A stretch of 64,000 nt of DNA, taken from NCBI RefSeq assembly GCF_000233695.2, contig NZ_CM001488.1, positions 1,347,497 through 1,411,496 of the forward strand, written 5' to 3'. The translations under genes were made by a program, and so were the position numbers. The DNA is from Desulfobacter postgatei 2ac9 (GTDB lineage: Bacteria; Desulfobacterota; Desulfobacteria; Desulfobacterales; Desulfobacteraceae). The notes under the pieces were generated by a model. The model had not been told where the DNA came from. It saw only the letters and a list, made by a program, of their open reading frames with translations, and searched no databases. Positions 54,696 to 63,428 of this stretch are shown piece after piece (position 1 is the first letter of the stretch; each line of letters opens with the position of its first letter).

Positions 54696-56522
54696 TTATA
54701 GGTAAAACAATGACACGAGTAGAACGGTGATTGCCAAGCTCAGTAACTGCAGGGGGATGCCCACTCTGACAAAATCCATGAATGTGTAGCCACCCGGCTC
54801 CTGTACGAGGATATTAACAGGCGAAGCAATCGGGGTTGCAAATGCCGCAGAACAGGCAATGGCCAGGGTCATGGCAAAGGCCTGCGGAGAAACATGCAGT
54901 TGCGCAGATGCCTCCAGCACAATTGGAGCGAGCAGCACTGCGGTGGCCGTGTTGGAGAGAAAAAGTGAGAGTGTCGAAGCCACCAGGAACACAATAGCGA
55001 GCATGAGTACCGGTCCAACACCGCTGAGGGTGGTAACCAGAGTCTCAGCAATCACCTGAGATGCTCCGGTTTTATCCAGGGCTGTCGCTAAAGGCAGCAG
55101 GCCAGCGATGAGGAAAATTGCCTGCCAATTGATGACTCGGTAAATTGCTTCCAGGCTGATACAACGTGTGAGAATGAGAGTCATGGCTGCGAGGGCGGCA
55201 GCCGTCACCGGCGGGAAGACCCCCTTAGTCATGGTAACCACCATCAAAGTAAGAATGATAAGCATGAGTGGTGCCCGGCGGTACTTGTACATGGCCAGTT
55301 GATATTCTTCAGGTAAGGTCAGTACAAGGAATTCATCGACAAATTTGCGTAGGCGAATGATAGCCTGCCAATCTGTACAGATAAGCAACACATCACCAAA
55401 AGCGAGAGGCATTTGCTCGATGGCATTGACGATTGGCTGCCCCTGCCGACGGATGCCAACGACTAGGCAATTGTATCTGTTTTGAAATTCCAGCTCCTTG
55501 AGATTCTTGCCAAGCAGCGGCGAATCAGGAGTCAGCATGATTTCAGCAATTCCGATAGTCCGTAAAAACTGCTTTTGCTTAGCCTCACTGACAACTGGTG
55601 ACAAGGGAGTAAGACCACCATAATTAGAAAAGCGTTGAGCGTCCTCTGGTTCCCCAACTAATACGATGACATCGCCTGGATCAAAGATGGAATCTGGGCG
55701 CGGTTTTTCTATCTTCCAGGTTCCATCATGTAATTTTTCAAAGGCGATCAGTTTCAGGTTATATTTTTGAGTGAGTGGAATTCTGGCTACGGAACGATCG
55801 ATGATTGGCGATTCGTTCTGTACGCGGAATCTGAAAAAACGTTTTTCCATACTATACGCCGTAATCAGATCCAGCACGGATCGTTGTTTTCTGCCGCTTG
55901 GAACATCGGTTTTCGGCGCCAGTATTCCTCTACCGAATACGGCCATGAACAGAATGCCCACCACAAGCGTGGCGACACCAAATGGCGTAAAGCTGAAAAA
56001 AGAAAGTGGCTCAAGGTCGTGGCTCCTCAGAACCTTGTTGATGACCAGGTTGGGGGTGGTGGCGACCAGTGTCATCATGCCGCTAATCAGGGCTCCAACC
56101 GAGAGTGGCATGAGGAGTCTTTTTCGGTTGAGGTTGACCTTAACCGCCACTGCCATGACTACCGGAATAAATATGGCGGCTGTCGCCGTCGAACTCATAA
56201 AGGAACCAGTCAAGCCGACGATCAGCATAATGAGGATCATTAGAAATAGTTCATTGTTTCCGCCTCGGCGAATAATAAAATCGCCGAGGCGCTGGGCAAT
56301 TCCTGTATGGACAATCGCTTCACTGATGATGAACATCGAGACAATGATGATGACGACTGGGTCCGAGAAACCGGCCAGGGACTGCTCTATGGTAAGCACA
56401 CCAGAAACCATGAAGACAAGGATAACCAGCATGGCAACAAGATCGCTGCGCACCCAGTTGGTAACAAAAAAAATCACCGCAAGGGAAAGGGTTATTGTGA
56501 CGACAAGCAGTTCACTGTGCAT
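54696..56522 (-). CDS. SLC13/ArsB-type permease with two TrkA-C domains
   Basis: Protein of 608 residues. The N-terminal helices (about 1-200) and C-terminal helices (about 395-608) form the DASS/citrate transporter fold (GFSDPVVIIIVSMFIISEAI; SSTATAAIFIPVVMAVAV; SNTATAVLLAPIVLEAS). Two RCK_C domains lie between (about 215-300, FDPGDVIVLVGEPEDAQRFS, and 305-390). Such proteins import dicarboxylates or sulfate with Na+. The substrate here is unknown; sulfate is possible for a sulfate reducer. Confidence 0.9.
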   Translation of the reverse strand: MHSELLVVTITLSLAVIFFVTNWVRSDLVAMLVILVFMVSGVLTIEQSLAGFSDPVVIIIVSMFIISEAIVHTGIAQRLGDFIIRRGGNNELFLMILIMLIVGLTGSFMSSTATAAIFIPVVMAVAVKVNLNRKRLLMPLSVGALISGMMTLVATTPNLVINKVLRSHDLEPLSFFSFTPFGVATLVVGILFMAVFGRGILAPKTDVPSGRKQRSVLDLITAYSMEKRFFRFRVQNESPIIDRSVARIPLTQKYNLKLIAFEKLHDGTWKIEKPRPDSIFDPGDVIVLVGEPEDAQRFSNYGGLTPLSPVVSEAKQKQFLRTIGIAEIMLTPDSPLLGKNLKELEFQNRYNCLVVGIRRQGQPIVNAIEQMPLAFGDVLLICTDWQAIIRLRKFVDEFLVLTLPEEYQLAMYKYRRAPLMLIILTLMVVTMTKGVFPPVTAAALAAMTLILTRCISLEAIYRVINWQAIFLIAGLLPLATALDKTGASQVIAETLVTTLSGVGPVLMLAIVFLVASTLSLFLSNTATAVLLAPIVLEASAQLHVSPQAFAMTLAIACSAAFATPIASPVNILVQEPGGYTFMDFVRVGIPLQLLSLAITVLLVSLFYL

Positions 56523-56541
56523 GATAATTCAGTTTTCTCCA

Positions 56542-57114
56542 TTATTTTTTTTTTTGTCGAGATCTCCAGCCACCCCGTGGTGAAAAGGTCGGCCTGAGTA
56601 TGTTGCTCATATCTCTGGCCGGTTCGATGACGTAAAAAATTTTTTTGTCAAACTCGTTGATCACAGGCAGCATCCACTTTAGGTGTCGCCGACCACAGGC
56701 GATATACAGCTCCAAAACTGGGCCATTCATGCCGTAGCCCTTAAAGATAGTCACTGGTTGTCCCATGCTGCGGATTTTATCGGCGATTGCCTGTCCATTG
56801 GTGACAGCAAAAACTTTGAGGATGATCTTGCCAAAGGCCAACTTACGTTCAACGAGGATTCCTGTAACATTTCCACAGGCATACCCCAGGGAGTAAAACA
56901 TAACCAAAATCGGTGACTGATCGATCTGCTTGATTATGGTGCTGATGGCAGTTATCCAGATGGTTATCTCAATTACGGCCAGAAAAAAGGCGACGACAGC
57001 TCGACCTTGGACCGTAACAATAGTACGAACAGTGCCTAAAGAGACATCGACAACACGGGCAGAGAAAATAAAGAGCCCGGTAAGCAGAATTTCTGAATCA
57101 AAAAGAAAAAGCAT
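56542..57114 (-). CDS. UPF0316 (DUF2179) membrane protein
   Basis: Protein of 190 residues. Three hydrophobic segments lie in the first 95 residues (ARVVDVSLGTVRTIVTVQGR, FFLAVIEITIWITAISTI, LVMFYSLGYACGN). A DUF2179 domain follows (VFAVTNGQAIADKIRSMGQP, VTIFKGYGMNGPVLELYIAC) and a basic tail. AGGAGG precedes the ATG. Function unknown; the cytosolic domain may bind a small ligand. Confidence 0.9.
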   Translation of the reverse strand: MLFLFDSEILLTGLFIFSARVVDVSLGTVRTIVTVQGRAVVAFFLAVIEITIWITAISTIIKQIDQSPILVMFYSLGYACGNVTGILVERKLAFGKIILKVFAVTNGQAIADKIRSMGQPVTIFKGYGMNGPVLELYIACGRRHLKWMLPVINEFDKKIFYVIEPARDMSNILRPTFSPRGGWRSRQKKK

Positions 57115-57147
57115 GATGTGAACCTCCTAATTTCAAATTGGTGGATA

Positions 57148-58146
57148 TCATGGTGCCTTCATCATCCTGATGGCTTCCCTCACCATTTGAGAACTATAGC
57201 CCCATTCATTGTCATACCAGCTCATGATCTTCAACAGATCGCCACCCACCACCTGGGTCATGGTCGGATCGACAATCGATGCACGCGAATCTCTGATAAT
57301 ATCCGAAGAAACGATCGGATCTTCGGATACGCCGACAACCCCCCGATAGCGATCACTTTTGGATTCTTCCATAAAAATGGAGTTGATTTCTTCGGGGTTC
57401 GTTTTACGTTCGGTCAAAAATACAAGATCAGCCAGAGAGCCGACGGGAATCGGGCCACGCACCGCGACACCATCGAATTTCCCGCTGTATTGGGGAAGTA
57501 CTTTAGTTGTGGCCTTTGCAGCTCCTGTGGTGGTCGGCACAAAATTAACGGCTGCCGCCCTGCCACGCCGCCACTTATTTCTTGGTCCGTCGACGATGCT
57601 CTGACTGGAGGTGTAAGCATGAATAGTGGTCATGATCGCTTTTTTGATCCCAATTCTTCTACCGATGATTTCGACCACCGGTGCAATGCAGTTGGTCGTG
57701 CAGCTCGCACACGAGATCAATTCCGGATTGCCTTCCGGTCGATTGACGGCGTGGACCACCGATACAACTTCGCCCGTTTTTTCAGGGGACGAGAGTATCA
57801 CATGCCTGGCACCCGCCTGCAGGTGCTTCTGCAATCCTTCTTTTTCCCGAAATATCCCTGTACACTCAAATACAATATCAACTCCAAGCTCGCCCCAGGG
57901 AAGTTGCGCGGGATCCTTTTCATTGAATAGAGGGTATTTTTTATCCGCAATTACAAGGTTATCCTCTCCGACTTTTACTTGCCTTTCGTAGCGGCCGTAG
58001 ACCGAATCATATTTCAGCAAATAAGCGAGATTATCCGGTGAAAGCAAGTCGTTCATCCCCACAAGCTCAAGTTTCGGATTCTCCAGTAAGATCTTGAGTG
58101 TGGCCCTGCCGATTCTTCCCAATCCATTGATAGCAACTTTATACAT
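57148..58146 (-). CDS. gap: glyceraldehyde-3-phosphate dehydrogenase
   Basis: Protein of 332 residues, type I GAPDH. NAD-binding INGLGRIGRATLKILLEN near residue 5; catalytic Cys in ISCASCTTNCIAPV near residue 151; WRRGRAAAVNFVPTTTGAAK; and C-terminal SWYDNEWGYSSQM. It converts glyceraldehyde-3-phosphate to 1,3-bisphosphoglycerate, linking glycogen breakdown (glgP nearby) to energy yield. AAGGAG precedes the start. It appears intact. Confidence 0.97.
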   Translation of the reverse strand: MYKVAINGLGRIGRATLKILLENPKLELVGMNDLLSPDNLAYLLKYDSVYGRYERQVKVGEDNLVIADKKYPLFNEKDPAQLPWGELGVDIVFECTGIFREKEGLQKHLQAGARHVILSSPEKTGEVVSVVHAVNRPEGNPELISCASCTTNCIAPVVEIIGRRIGIKKAIMTTIHAYTSSQSIVDGPRNKWRRGRAAAVNFVPTTTGAAKATTKVLPQYSGKFDGVAVRGPIPVGSLADLVFLTERKTNPEEINSIFMEESKSDRYRGVVGVSEDPIVSSDIIRDSRASIVDPTMTQVVGGDLLKIMSWYDNEWGYSSQMVREAIRMMKAP

Positions 58147-58263
58147 ATTCTCACTCCTTTTTGTGTTCCGTTATTGACAACATTACCCTAAAGGGCGCTG
58201 AATCCAAAAATCTAACGAGAAGGATAAAGGCGTCCTTTAAGGGGGAGAACATCTGAGCGCGAC

Positions 58264-59019
58264 TTAGAGGAGCGCTTCAGGCGATTCGGGCAGAACTTGT
58301 CCCCCATCAACGATTATGGTTTGACCGGTGATGAAACTGGCTTCTTTTGATGCCAGAAAACATACCGCGTGGCCAATATCTTCGGGCTTACCTAAACTGT
58401 GGGTCGGGATACTGTGTTTCATTTCCTCGAGATAAGCCTCGCCCTGTGCTGCCAGGCCTTCCGTTAAAATATTGCCGGGCATTACTGCGTTTACGGTAAT
58501 CCCTTCACGCGCACATTCCAAAGCAACACTGCGCATAAAACCTAACTGGCCTGCCTTACTTGCGCCATAATGACTCCAGCCCGGATAACCGGTGATTGCG
58601 CCGGTTATGGAAGATGTAATGACAATGCGTCCGTAGCCATTTTTGCGCATGGCAGCCAAGGCGGCCTGGACAACAAAGAAAGTACCTTTCAAGTTGACGT
58701 TTTGGGTTTGATCCCATTCGGCTTCAGTCATTTTTGTTAAGGTTGCCTGCGGAAATATACCGGTATTGGAACATACGATCTCCAGCTTGCCAAAATCTTT
58801 AATCACCGCATCGATCACGTTCCGACATGCTTCTCGGGAAGTAACATCCAGGGCTTTAAAGGAACAGCCAAGCTTCTGTGCCGTGGCCGCACCCTGTTGT
58901 TGATCAATATCGGCAATAATAACTTTTGCGCCGGCTTTACAGAGCGTTTGTGAAATGCCCTTACCAATTCCTTTAGCGCCACCCGTCACCAATGCAACCT
59001 GACCTGTTAACTTAAACAT
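58264..59019 (-). CDS. SDR-family oxidoreductase (FabG-like)
   Basis: Protein of 251 residues from MFKLTGQVALVTGGAKG, directly after AGGAGGTCCT. Rossmann motif TGGAKGIGKG, NTGIF at the NNAG position (changed to SNTG), catalytic Ser in ITSSITG and YGASKAG. It could reduce a 3-oxoacyl chain or another carbonyl; the substrate is not evident. In the gap-glgP neighbourhood a role in sugar or polyol metabolism is possible. Confidence 0.93.
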   Translation of the reverse strand: MFKLTGQVALVTGGAKGIGKGISQTLCKAGAKVIIADIDQQQGAATAQKLGCSFKALDVTSREACRNVIDAVIKDFGKLEIVCSNTGIFPQATLTKMTEAEWDQTQNVNLKGTFFVVQAALAAMRKNGYGRIVITSSITGAITGYPGWSHYGASKAGQLGFMRSVALECAREGITVNAVMPGNILTEGLAAQGEAYLEEMKHSIPTHSLGKPEDIGHAVCFLASKEASFITGQTIIVDGGQVLPESPEALL

Positions 59020-59160
59020 AGGACCTCCTGTATTTAATAGTAGCAACAATCTTTTTACTTTGCCTCATCAGCAAGATAAGCAAATTTACGAAAACTAAGC
59101 TTTTGTAAAACGATCTTTTTCCATACGCATCAGTTCTCCTTTTTATTGCACTGAGCACAA
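59020..59160. other. short intergenic region before the SDR gene
   Basis: 141 bp between glgP and the SDR gene on the minus strand; no dyad with a T run and no sigma-54-type sequence was found. Confidence 0.4.
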
Positions 59161-61704
59161 TCAGGTGCGCACAATTTCCTTACGTTTGGGAAACTTAATT
59201 CCCCCATCCGGTACTCGCTGCAGTGTAAGCGCCACCGGGAAGGGCTTGACCTGCCAGATTTTTCGGCAATACTCGGTAATGGAACGATCCGAGGAGAATT
59301 TACCTATGCGGGCCGCATTAAGAATAGCCATTCTGGTCCATCGCTGCGGATCCTGAAAAACCTCTCCCACCTGCTGCTGGCAATCGACATAGGCCTGGTA
59401 ATCGGCGAGTACCATAAATGGATCATGCTTGAGCAGGGAATCGATCACCGGCCGGAACAGCTCCCGATCACCATGGGAGAAATGGCCGGTAGCAATCAGA
59501 TTGATGGCAGCATGCAATTCCTTATTTTCGTTATAGATATCCTGTGGATTATAGCCAGCCGCTCGTCGGGCCTCAACCTCTCCCACGTTCATGCCGAATA
59601 AAAAGAAATTTTCTGCCCCGACCTCCTCCCGGATCTCTACGTTGGCACCATCCAGGGTACCGACAGTCAAGGCCCCATTCATGGCAAACTTCATATTGCC
59701 GGTACCCGAGGCCTCCTTGCCGGCAAGAGAGATCTGTTCACTCAAATCGGCCATTGGATAGACGATATGGCCGATCTGCACGTTATAGTTAGGGATGAAC
59801 AGGATCTGCAGACGCTTATTGACGGCGGGGTCGCCGTTGACCACCTCGGCCACCGAGTTGATCAACTTTATGATGAGCTTGGCCATGAAATAACTTGGCG
59901 CGGCCTTCCCCCCGAAAATAAAAAGACGAGGCGGGATATCCAGCTCGGGATTATTCTTCAGGCGTTGGTATAAGGTGACGATGTGCAGCAGGTTAAGATG
60001 TTGTCGTTTATACTCATGGATTCGTTTGACCTGGACGTCAAACAGGGCCTGGGGATTATAATTCGGTCCCTGTTTGCAAGCGAACATGGTGCAGATATCC
60101 TGTTTGTTGGCGAATTTGATCTGTTGCCATTTCTCGCAGAATGCGGAATCCTCGGCAAGCGGCTCCAGCGCCTGGAGTTTTTTCAGATCGGTAATCCATT
60201 CTTCCCCGATGGCCGATCTGATCAGTTGGCTCAGACGCGGATTGCTCACCACCATCCACCGACGCGGGGTCACTCCGTTGGTAATGTTGATCAGTTTGTC
60301 CGGCCACAATCGGTGAAAATCGACCAGGGTGTGTTCCTTGAGCAGCTTGGTGTGCAGTTGGGCAACTCCGTTGATCGCATGGCCGCCGACGCAGGCGAGA
60401 TTGGCCATACGCACATAGCGCTCTCCTGTTTCGTCGATGATCGACATCCGTCGTACCACGTCAACATCGCCGGGATATTCGAGACGGACCAGATCGAGAA
60501 AACGGCGGTTGATTTCATAAATAATCTCCAGGTGTCGGGGCAGCAGTCCGGCCAGCATCGCCACCGGCCATTTCTCCAGGGCCTCGGGGAGCAGGGTGTG
60601 GTTGGTATAGGCGAAGGTGTGCGTGACTATCTCCCATGCAGAGTCCCAATCATAGTGGTGGACATCGACTAAAAGACGCATAAACTCAGGCACCGCGATA
60701 GCCGGGTGAGTATCGTTGAGCTGGACGGCAAATTTGTCGGAAAAATTGTCCAGATTTTCAAACTGAAACAGATGGATACGAATCATATCCTGCATCGAGC
60801 AAGAGACAAAGAAATACTGCTGGTAGAGACGGAGTGCCTTACCGTGGGACTGTTCATCGTTGGGATAGAGGACCTTGCTAATTGTCTCGGCCAGCATCTT
60901 TTCATGTACCGCGCCCAAATAGTCACCGACATTAAATTCGGCAAAATCAAAGCTCTTAGGTGCCTCGGCACTCCACAGGCGGAGCATATTGACGGTATTG
61001 ACCCGATAGCCAAGGATCGGTGTATCGTAGGGGATACCTTTAACCAGTTTTCCCGGGACCCAGCGGACCCGTAATTTACCGTGGTCATCCTTGTACTGTT
61101 CGGTGTATCCGCCCGAGCCGACCTCAACAGCCATATCCGCTTTTTTAAACTCCCAGGGGTTGCCCGGCTGCAACCAGCGATCGCTCAACTCCTTCTGCCA
61201 GCCGTTGTCAAACGCCTGATCAAACATCCCGAACTCATAACGGATACCATAACCAATGGCGGGAATCTCCAGGCTGGCCAGGGAATCCAGATAGCAGGCC
61301 GCAAGCCTGCCCAGGCCGCCGTTGCCCAGGCCGGGTTCTTCCTCATGGTCAATGATCTGCTGCAGGTCAAGGCCGGATTCCGCCGCTGCCTGAGCTACCT
61401 GGTCATAGATGCCCAGATTGATCAAATTATTATGCAGATGGGGGCCCATCAAAAACTCGGCCGACAGATAACTGACTATCTTGCTGTCTTTTTGCTGAAA
61501 TGCCCTAATCGTATTGATAAACAGCTGTTGCATCCGGTCTCGTACCGTATAGCTGACCGCCAGATAGTAGTCGTTCAGTGATGCGTTTTGCGTCCAGACG
61601 CCCAGTTGATAGAAGAGCTTGTAGGCAAAGCCGCGTTTCAGTTTTTTTATGGTTTTCCGTTCATTGGTTTGACTGTTGCCGTAGTTGGCTTTTTTTTTGG
61701 TCAT
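59161..61704 (-). CDS. glgP: glycogen phosphorylase
   Basis: Protein of 847 residues from MTKKKANYGNSQ at 61704, behind GGAGGATG. GT35 family: SAEFLMGPHLHNNLINLGIY near residue 65, EEPGLGNGGLGRLAACYLDS near residue 110, and the pyridoxal-phosphate site KEASGTGNMKFAMNGALTVG near residue 670. It removes glucose-1-phosphate from glycogen. With glgA and gap in the same block it completes storage-to-energy flow. Confidence 0.97.
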   Translation of the reverse strand: MTKKKANYGNSQTNERKTIKKLKRGFAYKLFYQLGVWTQNASLNDYYLAVSYTVRDRMQQLFINTIRAFQQKDSKIVSYLSAEFLMGPHLHNNLINLGIYDQVAQAAAESGLDLQQIIDHEEEPGLGNGGLGRLAACYLDSLASLEIPAIGYGIRYEFGMFDQAFDNGWQKELSDRWLQPGNPWEFKKADMAVEVGSGGYTEQYKDDHGKLRVRWVPGKLVKGIPYDTPILGYRVNTVNMLRLWSAEAPKSFDFAEFNVGDYLGAVHEKMLAETISKVLYPNDEQSHGKALRLYQQYFFVSCSMQDMIRIHLFQFENLDNFSDKFAVQLNDTHPAIAVPEFMRLLVDVHHYDWDSAWEIVTHTFAYTNHTLLPEALEKWPVAMLAGLLPRHLEIIYEINRRFLDLVRLEYPGDVDVVRRMSIIDETGERYVRMANLACVGGHAINGVAQLHTKLLKEHTLVDFHRLWPDKLINITNGVTPRRWMVVSNPRLSQLIRSAIGEEWITDLKKLQALEPLAEDSAFCEKWQQIKFANKQDICTMFACKQGPNYNPQALFDVQVKRIHEYKRQHLNLLHIVTLYQRLKNNPELDIPPRLFIFGGKAAPSYFMAKLIIKLINSVAEVVNGDPAVNKRLQILFIPNYNVQIGHIVYPMADLSEQISLAGKEASGTGNMKFAMNGALTVGTLDGANVEIREEVGAENFFLFGMNVGEVEARRAAGYNPQDIYNENKELHAAINLIATGHFSHGDRELFRPVIDSLLKHDPFMVLADYQAYVDCQQQVGEVFQDPQRWTRMAILNAARIGKFSSDRSITEYCRKIWQVKPFPVALTLQRVPDGGIKFPKRKEIVRT

Positions 61705-61778
61705 TACATCCTCCAAAGATTGTCAGGGGTTATTCATCAATATGCTGTCATTGTCTCAATTTTTAGATATAAAATCTC

Positions 61779-62450
61779 TCACACCATGGTAGTAAATCTT
61801 GCATTGTTGATATATTCACTTATGCCGCCGAGGAAAAATTCAACGCCGATTGCTACCAAAAAAAAGGCCATCATTCTCGTCAGCACATCTATGCCCGACT
61901 TTCCCATAAATCTACTTATTTTTGCTGATGATCGGAGTACCGCCCAGCAGGCAAAAACGGTAAGTATTATTCCAAGGGCAACTACACAATAACCAATGAG
62001 CATTTCCTTAGTCGAGTGAGCACTCGACACTCTGTCGGACATCGACAACACGACACTTATTGAACCGGGGCCGCTCAATAGAGGCATTGCCAATGGGGTA
62101 AACGCGATATTCTCGTTTTCCGAAGGTAAATGAACCTCATTCGTCCGGTTGGTATCCGGGAAGAGCATTTTTATTCCTGTGACAATAATTATAAGCCCAC
62201 CTGCAATTCGTAATCCGGGAATGCTTATGTTGAAAAAACCCAGAATAAGGGCACCGACACACAGGAATAACAAAAGAATAATAGCCATATATATTGAGGC
62301 CTTGGCGGCTATTCGATTACGTTCTTTTTTACTGTTATTTATAGTCAATGCCAGAAAAACAGGTGCAGTACTAAATGGATTAGCGATGGGAAAAATGCCG
62401 GTAAAGACTAGAATTACATAGCTTATCAGTTCAAAAAAATAGTCACCCAT
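61779..62450 (-). CDS. MarC/SNARE-type membrane protein
   Basis: Protein of 223 residues with six hydrophobic helices in the MarC pattern (TGIFPIANPFSTAPVFLALT, LRIAGGLIIIVTGIKMLF, AFTPLAMPLLSGPGSISVVL, GVEFFLGGISEY). MarC proteins were once linked to multidrug resistance but the function is unknown. The N-terminal block IANPFSTAPVFL is the best-conserved piece. Confidence 0.92.
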   Translation of the reverse strand: MGDYFFELISYVILVFTGIFPIANPFSTAPVFLALTINNSKKERNRIAAKASIYMAIILLLFLCVGALILGFFNISIPGLRIAGGLIIIVTGIKMLFPDTNRTNEVHLPSENENIAFTPLAMPLLSGPGSISVVLSMSDRVSSAHSTKEMLIGYCVVALGIILTVFACWAVLRSSAKISRFMGKSGIDVLTRMMAFFLVAIGVEFFLGGISEYINNARFTTMV

Positions 62451-62550
62451 AAAATATTGTCCTTTGAAGTCATTTTTTATCCAATATAAACAAAGACACT
62501 GAGCCTGCTTTATGTTTTTTTGGGTGCGTTGCTCTTGTGTCTGAGCGTGT

Positions 62551-63330
62551 TCAATCCTTTTTCAAAGTGGGGCCTTTGTCCCCGAGGCCGCTTGTCAGCA
62601 GTGTCATTTTTTTCTGCTCTATTTGTTGGAGTTGTTTGACCGCTTTTTCGTGTTCTTTTTCAGCCTTTTTCACCTTTGACATCAAAGCGCCGCAAGTACC
62701 TTTACCAATTTCATAGATGACGTGAAAACAGTCTGGAGAATGATGGACCTTCAGACATTTCAGGGCTTGACAGATCAGGCTGCGTCCTTCATCACTGCTA
62801 ATTTGAATTACCTCAACCGGTAATTTCTCAAGCGCCTCGCTAACCGCCTCATTCCAGGTTTTTGCCTTTCGATTCATGGCCTATTTTTCTACAAGGATAA
62901 AATTTGATACCGGTTCAACAGCGACAAGACAGACATCCGGATGAAAGGTCTCATCTTCACAAAGCGTAATCTTTTTATAGGCATTTTCTGAGCAAATCTT
63001 TGATCCTCGTCTTCCCCAAACTGGATAGTTTTTTTATCCAATTGTGCAGATATCCTGCGTTGAGCCGAATAAGATGACGCAACAAAAGAGGAAAGGCCTG
63101 ATCTGTTTAAAAATTGCTGACATTGTAAATGCTTGCAGTTCCTGCTTTTGTAAACGACACATGAGCCAACGTCATCAACCAGTGCAAAAAAGGAATCCCG
63201 ACAGGGTGTTCAAAGAATTCGATTAAAACAGGGTCGGCATCGATATTATTTTTTCTGGCAATCCAATGCCGCAGGGTTGATCGGGCAACACCGGTCTTTT
63301 GTGCAAAAGCACGCTGACTAACAATATCTG
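62551..63330 (-). pseudogene. DUF6399-type transposase remnant
   Basis: Reading the minus strand from 63330: VSQRAFAQKTGVARSTLRHW, then FEHPVGIPFLHWLMTLAHVS and KAGTASIYNVSNFLN. A frameshift follows into ITLCEDETFHPDVCLVAVEP, then a TAG stop at about 62880, and MNRKAKTWNEAVSEALEKLP with ALKCLKVHHSPDCFHVIYEI. The last 108 codons remain as an open frame (62551-62877). The family is a large transposase-like group with an N-terminal HTH. It is interrupted by the group II intron at 63331. Confidence 0.65.
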
Positions 63331-63365
63331 GTAGAGGAGCCGGTCACCCGGCTCCCCCCCATTTG

Positions 63366-63398
63366 GAACCCATCGTGCCCTATTTAGGCAATGGGCTC
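63366..63398 (-). ncRNA. group II intron domain V
   Basis: On the minus strand GAGCCCAT pairs with ATGGGTTC, and an inner stem TGCC/GGCA caps with an A-rich loop and a CG bulge. This is the shape of the catalytic domain V. It is followed by a GC-rich hairpin (GAGCCGG-TGA-CCGGCTC) ending in CTCTAC, the domain VI. Confidence 0.75.
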
Positions 63399-63428
63399 GA
63401 GATATAATCATTCACCTGTCTGTCTGGT

